From Mugil cephalus (lineage: Eukaryota > Chordata > Actinopteri > Mugiliformes > Mugilidae), in assembly GCF_022458985.1 (NCBI RefSeq), contig NC_061774.1, positions 20,678,697 through 20,742,696 of the forward strand: a stretch of 64,000 nucleotides of DNA, written 5' to 3'. This document shows, piece after piece, positions 34,374 through 46,340 of the stretch. Below the pieces are notes generated by a model. That model did no database searches. It was not told where the DNA came from and saw only the letters and a program-made list of their open reading frames with translations. The translations under genes and the position numbers were made by a program. How positions within the stretch are numbered: the stretch's first letter is position 1; each line of letters starts with the position of its first letter.

Positions 34374-37300
34374 TCTGCCTTTGTGGGTAAATGCACTCAG
34401 TAATGTTGATTGAATAATAATAACAAGAAGAATTGTAAGGATTAAATGTGCATTTTTCATCCGTTGATTGAAAACCCATTTATAGATAAAGTTCCCACCT
34501 GAATTGTATGTTGCAATAATTAGTTTGGACATCCATCCTGTCTTCCTTCCTTCCTTCCTTCCTTCCTTCCTTCCTTAGCTTCCAACCCAATTAACAGTGG
34601 ACTGAACCTTTATACTGGCGTGCTCTTAGGCTCTTTTGTGTGTTTTATTATTCAACCATTTCTTATGTTCTGGATTTTTTTTTCTTTTTTTTGTTCAAAT
34701 TTATTTATTTAGTCATTATTTATGCATGCAGTGACATTGTTTACATTTAACAGAGAGAGAGGGAGAGAGATGCTGAGCTGCTCACGGTCCAAAGGCTTTT
34801 TTTTTTTGTTGTTGTTTTTTTTAATTTATTTATCGTCACTTTACATCTAACCCCATTTCTGAGTTGATGTCTCTCCCTAATGCCATCCAATACACATGAA
34901 GATAATATGGCTACTCCCTGACCTTTTATTTATAGATCACCAGTGACCCAAATCTGTGTATTATTTCTCCCGGCCTGTCATAATTAAAGCTATGCTGACT
35001 TTCTTATTTAAGCCGTCAGCAGCCTCTCTCAGATTATCAGCAGCAGGCTCATTCCCGGCAACATTATGTGTATTTATTGGTTATTTATTCTGACTTATTT
35101 TGCACTTTTGCTTTTGTTAAGGGAAATAAAGAGTGCAGACAGGCCTCGGGATGCTGCTGTCAGAGTAACAAAGTACTTGGATCACCACAGAATGAAGCTA
35201 AATCCTCTGGTGGTTTGAATTACGACGGTGAACGCTCCTGCAAAACATTCATTTGAGAGTGTCAGATCTGCGCTATGAGTAAAGGCCAGTGCCTTCTGTC
35301 CACGCACAAGCATTGCGTTGGTCTATTTACATACCTTTAAGCTTCACCTATCCCCCACTTTTGTTTTGTGGAAAATCATTCATTCAAACCCATTTTTTTT
35401 TCACGACAGCATAAACAAAAACCAGAGGATGTTTTTAAGAAAAATAGGTTGGAAAGGAAAAAAAAAAAAAAAAAAAAATGTTGAGGCCTTGCTGATGTCT
35501 GTGAGGTGACAGTTTTTACGTGGCATAAGCTGAAAAATATTTCTGAGCTTTGCCTTTACAAAAAATCTTTTATTTTATATTCACTTGTTTGATTTTACAT
35601 GTTTCTATGTGAATCAGGTTTTTGGTATTTTATGATTTTCTTCTCTTGCTGGTGTATTTTGTCTCTCCTTATCTCATCAGTGATAGCAAGGGGAAGTGTC
35701 GTTTCATACACGTTTTGTAAAGGGCCAAAAGCGACGTAATGCCGAAAAGTCGGGTACTGACAATAATTTGTTATTGATTGATTCATATTTCGCGTTGTTC
35801 ATTGCGGAGTCAAACAATAATACCATGTGATTCAGATACGGCATTATAATCTGTTGTGTAATGACCCAAATGTTCTTTCATATTAAATATTGACCCCAGT
35901 TCACCAAATGGAACTTGCTTAAAGGTTATGACGAGGTAGCTCTAGCTGGAACAGGAAAAGGGAATAGCCATTCGTCACGTAATCGCACATTCATATCACG
36001 ATTCTAAAATTACTTCCTAATCTATGTGAAGAAGTTACAGTAAAGGGAAAGAGTGACTTAAAAAGAAAGCATATATGGTATTCCTATTGTTTTTCTTTTC
36101 TTTTCTTTTCTTTTTTTTGCTATGTGTAAAATCTTCAGATTAAACAGTAATAGCACCAGTGTTTTAACAGAACCCCCCCCCCAAACAAACTCCAACATGG
36201 GCTTTGGTTTAAAACTGATATCTGTGAATTTGTGACAGCATTTGTAGTGCCTTAAGTTGGACTTTTTCCAGTTTCACTTCAATTACCGCTGTGGTAATGA
36301 TATATCCCACCCTGAACTGTTAGCTAGCTGTATCACCCCCAACAACATCTGTGTGTCAACAACTATTGGTTTTTAACATTTAATATGTTTAGGTGTTGCT
36401 GTTATTTTTATTTCATCATTTAAAAATGTTTAAATCCAACAAAACTTCCAAAACAGCATCAACCTTTTTGGGGAAATCTACCTATTTGCGCTAATGCTAA
36501 CTACGACGCTAACTGTTAGCCTAGCAGCAAGTTAAAACCACAACTTGTAATTTTCCCACATTGTGTTTCACTTAAACAATTTTAAATAAAACAAGCTTTA
36601 AAAGTGAGGGTGAGGTAGTTTTGTTTTTTTAATCATGGCAGAGCCAGGCTAGGCGAATCTAAGCTAACCTGCTGCGGCATGTAGCTTCATATTTAGCGCA
36701 TGAAAACGAAAGCTTCTCACCGGAATCATGGATAGAAAGTATATGATGTTTAATATATAAAATATGTATATTTAATATACATTTTCCAAGAACACGTAAA
36801 AGATGTTAATTGGTGCAATCGTGTAACTAAAACAAGCAACTCGGATATTAATAATAATATTTCTCAAATTAATACAGAATCTTTGTCCTTTTTAAAGTAA
36901 AGTTAGATTCCAGCTTGACCCTGTTGGGTTTTGCTAAACAGCCCAGATTGTAAGCTATGATACATATGACTACGGCGGCATTTGTCTCGACATATTGAAT
37001 CCTTAAAGGTCAGGATGGGAAACATGGTATCACTTAACATATTGTAGCACTCTGGGCTCATAAATGTGGTCATGACCACAAACAAACTGGCTCATACCAC
37101 CCATCACTGTCTCACCACTACAAACAACAATGTAGATGTAGAGGAAACGGGATCTTTTGGATGCGAAGGTCATCCATCTATGCAATAACGACCACTGACA
37201 TCATCTTCACCTTTAAGAATTCAATCGCTGACCTCCGGAGGAAGCGTTGCTACCTCTGGCAGCCTGTTCAAGCACTTCCAGAAATACTAAGCTTCCTTTT

Positions 37301-38217
37301 CCTTGTTCTGTTCAGTTTGCATCCTTGTTATATCCGCATGGTGTAATTTGAAAGTCTAAACAATGTTTTATCGTCAGAGTCTCATCAGTATTTTTTCCAT
37401 TTTGCAATTTGTGCCCATTTTGCTTGTGAGGAGTTCTGTCAATGTGAATTATCTGAAGGAGCACTTAATCGAACTAACCCCATAAAGCCGAGCAGCTTCT
37501 TTGGAAAAATCAGTGACATTTTGAAGTAATCTAATAGAAGCGCATCTTACAGCGGTCGTCTGGGGGAACATATGATGCTCAGCGGTGTGTTCAGGGACAA
37601 TGACGGTAGAATTTTATTTATAGTTTTACTCAGACTTCTAGAAACGTTCATGTCTGAAAACAAATCACCAAGCGCTCCTGACGTTTTCAGATATTTGTTA
37701 CTACGTAGCCTGCTTCTGTCAAACATTTGTTAACCTCTCCTTCAATACTCCATGGCCTCTAAATGTGTCCAGGAAAATTCGCACAAGATGAATGTACGTG
37801 TGTGTCTTGACATCTCTTTTATGTTTTCTGTTCATGTCTTATTTTTTTTTTTTTTTATAGTAAAACTTTAGTATGTATTCATTTTTAAAAGTACCGTTTG
37901 AAATTACAACTTGTGAATAAACCAAAAGGTTTGCGTTCTTGATCCCGTTTGGGATTCGGAACAAACTGGAGTGGACACGAGTCTGACGTCTCCCTTTGTT
38001 TGGGTTCCTCTGTAGGTTGGTTGGGTTTCTTAGAAAGTAGCAGCTCAGTTTACTTATTACATGACTGAGGTTGTGGTCAATAATTCAAGAGATGAATGAC
38101 CCGATTGTGTTGCAACTGCTTTCAAAAAACAAGAGTTAATGTGTCTGGCACTTGTTTTCTAATACAACTCCAGTTTCGTAGATTTTTATGTGGGGATATT
38201 TAGACATTTTATGTTCG
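34374..38217. other. Gene-free intergenic DNA
   Basis: A (CTTC)n tract lies at 34541-34576, a purine tract at 34752-34770, a poly-A run at 35459-35478, a (TTTTC)n stretch at about 36092-36118 and a C run at 36172-36182. No coding structure, splice-supported frame or recognised transposon with two ends was found. Confidence 0.5.
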
Positions 38218-38880
38218 GTTTTCAACTTTTTCCAGGCCAAGTACCCCCAAACTGTTGAAAGATTAAGTAGGGACCCTCTACCCATTATATGTGTTCTATA
38301 TTAACCTCGGCCTGGTGCTAAATATACATTAATATCAACATTTTTCATTCAATATTAAGCTATTCAAATAATACACAGGTTCAATTATTCATTTTTTTAT
38401 TTCAAATGTGCAACTGTAGGGTGAAAATTAAGAGATAAAGAAAATAAAACAAAGCGATTCATTTTCGTCTTGGTAGTTGGCTAATGGGAGCGAACGCCAC
38501 TGTTAGCTTCTCTTCTGCTAATATTGCAGCGTGCTTCTTGATTTTACATGGGCCTGACAGAGTCAGAGTGTAATATGCGGCCTCGTGATTGGCTCAGCAG
38601 CGATGGGGGCGGGGCCTACTGTGTACAGAAGGCTTAGCGCTCTGAATGAAACGCTGTTGACACAGCTCCTGTATCTCTGAATGAGTGAAGTGCAAACTGA
38701 AAGATAACGTCGTCTGCCTCCATTTATCCCTTTACTAAAATATGTTGGATTCATATTAATGCCTATTTAAAGAAATTTAAATTTGTGGGGGGAAATTAAA
38801 AAAAATATATATAAAAATGTCTAATCAACCAAAGATTTTGCGACCCCCATGGGGTCGCGGACCCCCTGTTGAAGATCTAT
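38218..38880 (-). mobile_element. hAT-like nonautonomous element (GGGGTCGC family), copy 3, longest
   Basis: Reading on the minus strand, it begins TCTTCAACAGGGGGTCCGCG near 38874, passes through GTCGCAAAATCTTTGGTTGA and ATTTAAATTTCTTT, and ends with TACTTGGCCTGGAAAAAG near 38228. It includes about 300 nt (38440-38735) not seen in the shorter copies in this window, so it may be closest to the parent element. Confidence 0.65.
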
Positions 38881-38984
38881 GCTTTAAACCATTACCAAGG
38901 AATTTTCAAAGAGAGAGACAAATAGGATTAGATTTGTCATCTGCAAAAGTTTCAAGCCTTTAAACAAAAAAATATTTTGGGTAA

Positions 38985-39150
38985 CATGCTCCAGTTCAAT
39001 TGAATTTCATTTATAAAATCCATGTGAAACCCCCTGAAGGCGACAGAGGAAGGAAAAAAACTCCCTTTTAACAGGAAGCAGAACCCATTTCATATGGAGG
39101 GACATCACGTGCAGAAAAGAACAGGTGGAAAAAATATGATAAACGGGACA
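38985..39150 (+). repeat. Interspersed fish repeat fragment
   Basis: GGCGACAGAGGAAGGAAAAA followed by ACTCCCTTTTAACAGGAAG matches a repeat motif very common in teleost genomes. No boundaries or frame can be set. Confidence 0.5.
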
Positions 39151-39390
39151 AAGTCCAGCTCATTTTATACTTGATAATAAATAATTTTATATGTTGTTTG
39201 GTTCAGCTGTGTAAAAAGACTTTGCTGAGCTACCCTACGCCTCAGATAGATTTACTGAGATAAACATCTGAGATAAAAAAAATAAATAAAATAAAACAAA
39301 AGTAGGTCACGTAACAGATTGACAGAAGTTGACGGAGGTTGATCAGTGACGCCCTGAGATATGTAGGTGCCAAATAAGAAAGCTTCCACA

Positions 39391-39441
39391 AATATCATCC
39401 CTACCATGAAGCACGGCGGTAGCAGCATCAAGCTGATGGTT
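39391..39441 (+). pseudogene. Tc1-like transposase fragment
   Basis: In frame from 39391 the translation is NIIPTMKHGGSSIKLMV, which resembles the conserved block of Tc1 transposases around the second catalytic region (NxIPTxKHGGGSIM type). Stops and frame changes follow on both sides. It is a degraded remnant. Confidence 0.6.
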
Positions 39442-41396
39442 TCCAGACCAAAATCCGCGTGCATATGCAAGTGAACACAAAAGTCCCCCAAAGTAATATA
39501 GAGATAATTTTTTATTACTGTAATTAGTGTAGCAGTTATGGTCGACTCACAGAAGCATCATCCAGCAACAAACAACCACCACGACAACTCATACTAGAGA
39601 CTCTGCAAGAATTTCATGGCATTGTGCAATCCACATGGTGCCCACTTACTCAGCCTGGGGAAAAGTAAATTCACATTTTGATTCAAACCACCAATTAAAA
39701 AGCAATTTAGAAAAACCACCCAAAATGAGCTGGAGCCAGTTCAAATTCTTTTCACCCGTTCAATTGTTTGTTTGTTTTTTTACCCGCAAAATAGAATTCA
39801 AAACCGCCCGATCTGACAACTCCTTTGGGGCTTTCTCATCTCATTGGCAGTGAACAGGGGGACTTAACTCGAGGAAGGACGAATGGAGAAAACACCAATT
39901 CACCTTTCATCACGGCAGTGACCTGGAGCATGTGGCCTGAATACTTTGTGAAGTGACTGTGCGTAAACTGGGTCAGTTATAGCTTTAGTTCTCGGGGCTT
40001 AAATATCATCTCGGTATCGTGCTCTATCTGGCACCAGCGTGCTCAAAACAAAGCCTCCCTGTCTGTGAAGATTCTCAGTCATTCAGGTCATGGGACAAAT
40101 TCAAAACCGCTGGAACCAGATGTTTGAACGGAGAGCAGTGATGTCTGTCATGTGTGCACACTTGGCGTCGCGCTAGAAGTTCTGCAGGCCTGAACAATGT
40201 TGGGTATGCATTCGCACTGGCCGTGAGAGAGGAAGAAAAAAAAGCAGGCTAGCATTTTGATGCATGAGCATGACCGAGTTAAGCGCCACACTTCTTGCGT
40301 TCGGTTATCTGTTAGGTAACGCTTTAACACCATTTTACATTGCGGTGCCAGTTGTAGATACAGTACGTCTGCGCAATATGCTCTTAACACCAATTTAGGT
40401 CAGTGAAACATTCTTTTGAGTTCGAGGGTCTCTGGAGGAAAGGGAGAAACCCACTGATAGCCAGAAATTCAAGCAAAACTGTTTGCCAAGGAGGAAGTGG
40501 GCGGATTGGAGGGCGGCGGTTTGTCAGTGTGTGTGTGTGTGTGTTTGTGCGGTGGGAAGGCAGAATAATAAAGAAGAGTTTGAAGAGAACAAACAAGGAA
40601 GAAAACGAGAGAGAGCTCGATGCTTTTGTAACCGACACCAGCGACAGAGACAGCTTGTCTCCACGCATACACACTTTCCCACAGTTTGTTTGATCTGCGC
40701 AGAATAAATACGCAGACACTGACTGTTCGGCTGAAGGACGGAGAGTGTGGCGGTGGCGGTGGTGGAGTGGGGAGGGTTACTGGACAGACAGGAAGACAGA
40801 TCGTTTATATAAGCAACGCTAATGTAGGTCACTCGTTCAGAAGCAGAAACTTAAAGAGACAGAAAACAAGAGGATCAAACTATAAAATAAACAAAAAGAC
40901 AAAACTAAATCCATCTCTTCCCGGCTCTGTTTCGTTTATTTATTGCATCAGGAGGTATAATTACTCTGCAGATTGGTAAATTCATCTCACTGCAGTCACA
41001 TAAGGACTCTTAGCAGGTTCAAAGGCCCACTTATGTCAGTGCCTCTAAATATAGAAACACAGAAGCTTTAATGAGACCACCGTATTGCATACGGTGCATT
41101 TTCACGATCAGTACCTCTGCTCAGAGTCTCCAACCTGAGAACTATTCAAAGGTTCATCGTCATAGCAAAGATCAAACAACGTGCCTTCTCTGCAACATTT
41201 GATTAGCTTCATTAATGCTTATGTGATTCGTTTTGGGAGCGTGTCTTCTTCCGAGTCAAACTGAACACTTATCCAATTACAATATTTCACATTTATTATT
41301 GTTTTTATAATTCATTTTTAAGGCGTTTGAATAGTTACGTACAGTACAGGGCTTTGGTATTCTGGGTCAAACAGCACAGTCTACTACATTCTAGGC

Positions 41397-42255
41397 CAGT
41401 GGTTCCCAACCTTTTTTTGGGTCGTGATCTAATTTTGATTTCACTAATTTCTGGAGACTTTTTTAGTTTTTGATCATGTTTGTTATACTGTTGCAGAGAG
41501 CGACCATTTCATATCAGCTGATCAGGATATAGGCCTAAATGTACAGTGAGGCAAACTTGTATTTACAACCAACCTCTCATGTAAGTAATAAGCTATTGCA
41601 GCGTCTGAAAACTGGCCACAGTGAAGATTTGAAAGAACGAAAGTGCTATTATTATTGTGTCTCTCAGCTCATCACATTTAATGGGACGGCTGAGCTTGCA
41701 CGCCTTTGCTGCAGCCTTTTTAAAGTTGGATGCTGTACTTCAGTGTTTCCCAAACTTTCTTGAGCCATGGCACATATTTTACGTTACGGTACACCCACAG
41801 TACACCAAATAAAAATGGCACAAAAGTATATATGATGAAATAATGATCATCTACTCTCAATTTAGTCACACTTTACTTACTCAGTATGAAATCTGCGCAC
41901 GTAGGTTACGCCATGGTCACGTTTCTCACGTTGGCACAGCACGATAGCCTGATAAGCGGAGAGGAAGTCAGGTGTCGGTCACGTGATCGCGACCATGAAT
42001 CAAGATGCTCACATATATTAGTCTATATGCTGCATTTTATTTGAACTAGATTTTTATTCGAGAAATTGAAATTGTAGAATACATTTGTTTAAGATTATGT
42101 GTGGTGTTTTAATTTAAAAAAGAATAACAATAAAATATTTTTATTAGCATTTTTAATCTTTTTTTTTAAAAAACAATCAAATTAATTCATTTTATCAATT
42201 AAATTACTAGACCATTTGAATTCCAGGGGACCCCAAGTTGAAAAACTCGTCTAGA
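41397..42255. mobile_element. hAT (Charlie-like) remnant with nested element
   Basis: The left end is CAGTGGTTCCCAACCTTTTT, and the right end, reversed, is AGTTTTTCAACTTGGGGTCC. This is the usual look of Charlie-type hAT termini. Inside, at about 41737, a second start CAGTGTTTCCCAAACTTTCT suggests another element inserted in it. It is non-coding. Confidence 0.55.
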
Positions 42256-45200
42256 CATTTATTGGGTTCAATTTATAGTCTAGACTTAAAAAAAAAATAA
42301 AATAAATAAATAAATAAAAAAAATCCACAGGCTACAATTGAGTCTGACGCCTGCTGCTTGTAGATGCAGGACATAGCACGCAAGATGTGAAAAGTGAGCT
42401 GGCTTCAGTTTTTCTCAGCTCTCCTCTGACATGATGATGCGTCAACCGGTCGCGTAAGTGTTTGTTTCATTTCTAAAGGGGGGCAGTGGTGGAGACCTGG
42501 CTGCAGGCGACTTCCCGGACCACAGTGCGTCTGTGCGCGGCTTCGGGACATTTTATGGACGGAGCCTTGAAGTTTACGTCCCTCCCTCAGTCAAATAAAA
42601 TATATCAGCGATATGACTGAAAAAAAATAATCACAATACAATTTTAAATTAAATTAAATTAAATTATTGATGATGAATGATCAAAACTAAATCTACCTCC
42701 TTTAATTCTCTCATTTTCCCCCTAATACTCCTTGCTTTTCTTTGCGTTTCCTGTTTTTATTTTGAAAGCTTATTCCTTGTTGTTTCATGTCCTGCTTCAC
42801 TTCCTTTCTGTGTTTTGCCTCTGATTATATATGATTAGTTTCTGCTTGTGTGTTCCTCCCTCTGGTCTCACCTAAACCTCGTTAGCCATTATGTGTCTTT
42901 GTCCCAGCTGATTATCAAGGTCTCTGTTGAGTAACACACTGCTTCTCTGTTCGTTTGTCCGTTCCCTTGGATCTACATGTTTTTGTTGAGCTCTTTGGGT
43001 TTCATATTACTTTTGGTTCATTGTATTGTCTTTTGTTAACTTATCCGTAAGTCCTTATTAAACAAAAAAAAGGATTTAATTCGGCCCTTGGTTTCTCTTG
43101 TTTGTGTTTTGTGTTTGGGCCCTACATCCTGGCTCCACACTGTCACAGAAATACTGAATGTGCTTCATAAATATCCCACTGGGGATGACGGCTCACTTTT
43201 CACAGCAATTGCAACCGTCATTGTGGTGCTAATTGAAATTCACTTTGGCAGCGGCGATCAGATGGTCAGCTGTGATGTCTTTTATATTAAGTTTGAGAAG
43301 CCAGCCTCACCCAGTCCAGGGTCCAGTTTGTAAACAAAAGGTCAGTGAGGACAGACAAACCAAACCCTGATACAGAAAGTCTCATTTCATAGGAGGGGTT
43401 TCCTGCAGAAGCACAGCTCGTCCTCTGACATGGGGGAGTCTGTACGCAGCCAGTATTCATACATCTGGTGCATGAATCAATATTTTTTAGATAAACAATA
43501 AATCACGTCCTCTAAGTGTTCAGTAAGTGCTCGATGCAGTGACTCCAAAGATGATGTGGTTTTAGGAGCTTTGCACACGGATGAGTTTGACCTAGTGTTT
43601 GCACAAATTCATTGAAAACAGGCAACTGTTATTATTAATAGTAATAATACGCTAAACAGCAGATAAATCAGCATTAAGCTGGTGAGGTGGTGGAGACCAA
43701 AATGGGTGCAAACACAACTCTAAATAAAGTTTTTTTTATTTGTGATGTGTTAATATGACAGTCTTCTTTTAAAAGTTATTTTTATTAGCTAAACTGCCCC
43801 AAACAATTGACAGTTAATATACATTTAAATATTGTGGCCATTCACATTTTTTTTTATGAATACTGAATTTACTTGAACTTTGCTGCTCTGCTGTTTGGAG
43901 ATCAGTGACACAAATTCACACCACAAAAAAAAAACAAACAACAAAAAAGTCTTTATGAATGTTCTTTTTGTGTTATTTCATTGCTACTTTAGACAGAGAA
44001 GAGTTAATGGCTCCTTCATTGTTGCTGAAAATAGCCCGATGACTGATACAGGAGTGATTTAATAGATTAGTTATGAGGACTGTGTCAACATTAAGCTCCA
44101 TCTACATCTTTTCTAAAAGGGATTATTATTATTTATTATTATTATTACCATAGTTTCTGTGATTTCTTACAGGTCGAAACGTCCTTAGTCGACATTAATC
44201 TACGCCCTCCACCTCACTTCTGTGCCTCTGACTCCAGCCAAGTTGGTTAGTTATATAACCTGTAAATGAGAAGGTCAGGACCCAGCAGTCATCGCCATGG
44301 ATACTTGGCACTGACACACACTAACACACACACACATACACACCAATACACACACGCACCGTGGTTATATCTTGGTTGGTCCACTTTAAAGCCACACGTG
44401 TGGGATAGTGCATGTATCAGAAGTAGGGCAGCAGCAGGCGGCGTTACCTAACTCACCCAGAAAATACATCTGGGGAGTCGAAAGCATTCCTCTCACTGAT
44501 TAAAGCTTCCTGTGCGCACACACACACACACACACACACACAACCATCAATCAGACATAAGCAAACACAGGCTCGTTATGGACATTTGGTTTAAATTCCG
44601 GCTACACACATGCATGCATGCGTTCACGACAGCAATGTACAGTGAGCGTTCAAGACATTCAGTTTGATAATCATTAGAAAGTGTTAAAAGTCATTTATTA
44701 CTTGGAAAATCACCCGTGGACACAACTAGAAAAAATAAAATCTTGGGACACAAAGACGTAAACTCTGACCAATAAAAGTAAAATGGTTCAAATCTTAAAG
44801 ATTCAGGAGTTGTTATGTAAACTGGTTGTTTTTCTTGAACACAACTTCATCTGGCAAACGTTTTCTCAGTCCACCCTGCAAAACACCACTCGACCACAGT
44901 GGGTTTTTTCACTGTGGACTTAAATTAACTAATTTTCTCATTATAGTAAGGCACACTAATATTACTTCACATTGTGAAGTAAATCACAGTGATTACTAAA
45001 CACTGTATATTTTATTTTCAGTTTCTCCAGTATTTCAATCAATATTAAGAAGTAGTATTTTTCCTTTATAACACAATATTCTTGTTTACTTTTCACCAGT
45101 GTAAGTGACCATGAACTGTACAAGAAGCAAATATATTACAAATGTGTCAGGGATTTATTATTTATTAATAGTTGGAGTTGTTGTGGCTTTATACAATTTA

Positions 45201-45931
45201 CAATACATTTCCATTACAACTACACAGCTGAAAGTGTGCACAGACAAACACACAAAGAAAAGTGATTTTTTTCTTCTTTTTTTTACTGCACATTTTATGT
45301 ACAAGACAAATTCTCAAAAGGCGATACAAAAAAAACAAAGTTCATAGCGCAGAGAGTTACTGTATAAGACTGATGGTTTAATGGATGCAAAGGAAAGTAT
45401 CTTTCTACACGACGCACAAACCTCTGCAATATTACGGTGCTTTGAAAACGTAATAAAAATGTAAGAAGGTCAACGTGATGATATTTCTATATGATTCCTG
45501 CTTTTTTACTTACTGTCGTATGCTTGCAGCTAATCTGTAGTTTAGTTTTGCGTATTCAAAATATCAAAAGAGGGTTTTGAAAATATCAAAAGAGGACAAT
45601 TAAAAATATAATTTACCGCCTGAAACAAGCGGGGAGCACGACGAACATCAGGTTAAGAAGAAAGAAAGAAGAAATCTGCTCCATAAAGATCTGATCAGAA
45701 ATTGTTTTTGTTTTTTTTAGCAAAACTTTACACCGGCAGCAAATTGTTCTTCAGCTGAACTTGCATGTTATCCTCAATATCACCCTCAAAATGTGAGCTT
45801 GTATCACTGATTTAAAATAAACACACACACACATGCGCACACACACACACACAGAAACACACTGGGCTGGTAGAAATATACTGTAGCATCGTGTAGATTA
45901 AGACAAAACCTAACAATAGCAAACCCCAAGA
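42256..45931. other. Intergenic, with LINE-tail-like repeat and CA microsatellites
   Basis: At about 42790-43150 a C/T-rich stretch ending GGGCCCTACATCCTGGCTCC resembles the 3' region of a dispersed retroelement. CA repeats lie at about 44316-44356, 44516-44543 and 45822-45853. An AT-rich part near 45.0-45.4 kb may belong to a long 3' UTR of the next gene. No coding frame is supported. Confidence 0.4.
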
Positions 45932-45937
45932 TTTATT
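45932..45937 (-). terminator. kiaa1210: Candidate polyadenylation signal of the CRACD-family gene
   Basis: On the minus strand this reads AGAATAAATC, about 404 nt after the stop codon at 46341. Other hexamers further downstream (for example near 45150 and 44693) could give longer transcripts. Confidence 0.35.
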
Positions 45938-46340
45938 CTGTCTTCTTTATAAAATAATCTGCCTGCGTCTTCCCTTTCCTGTGTGGCCTCGGATAAAAAT
46001 TAATATCGACTGCTGTGACGCTTACAGGTGTTTTCTCTCATTCAGGCACCGTATTATATTACACACTAATAATAAGAAAAAAAAACACAAACAAAAAGGA
46101 TCTGGTTCAAGTAAGACGCATTAACCTTTGGGGTCCTACCCTGTCATTTAGAAACATGGCTGTACAACGTAAGGAAGGAGTTAAACAGAGCCTGTCTTTA
46201 GCTGTGTGACTGGACATCTGCACCAATCAGGAGCCCGAAGCCAGGACAATAAGAAACGTGTGTGCAAATGCGTTCTGGTCCATCCAGAGCTTTGTTGATC
46301 TGAGCCGGTGCACCAGACCCTCAGTTAAAACCTTGGCCTG

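Larger units (their letters stand above)
38881..41396. other. Intergenic, no gene called
   Basis: Apart from the two repeat fragments listed, this holds a slightly GC-richer stretch at 40400-40830 with a short TG run (about 40526-40545) and G-rich tracts. I see no start codon, splice site set or known protein to support a gene there. Confidence 0.4.

Noticed and set aside
40148..40980. Overlapping open frames on both strands in a GC-richer stretch
   Set aside because: Several frames overlap on both strands with simple-repeat-derived runs (His/Thr from CA tracts). No protein family or exon boundaries could be identified.
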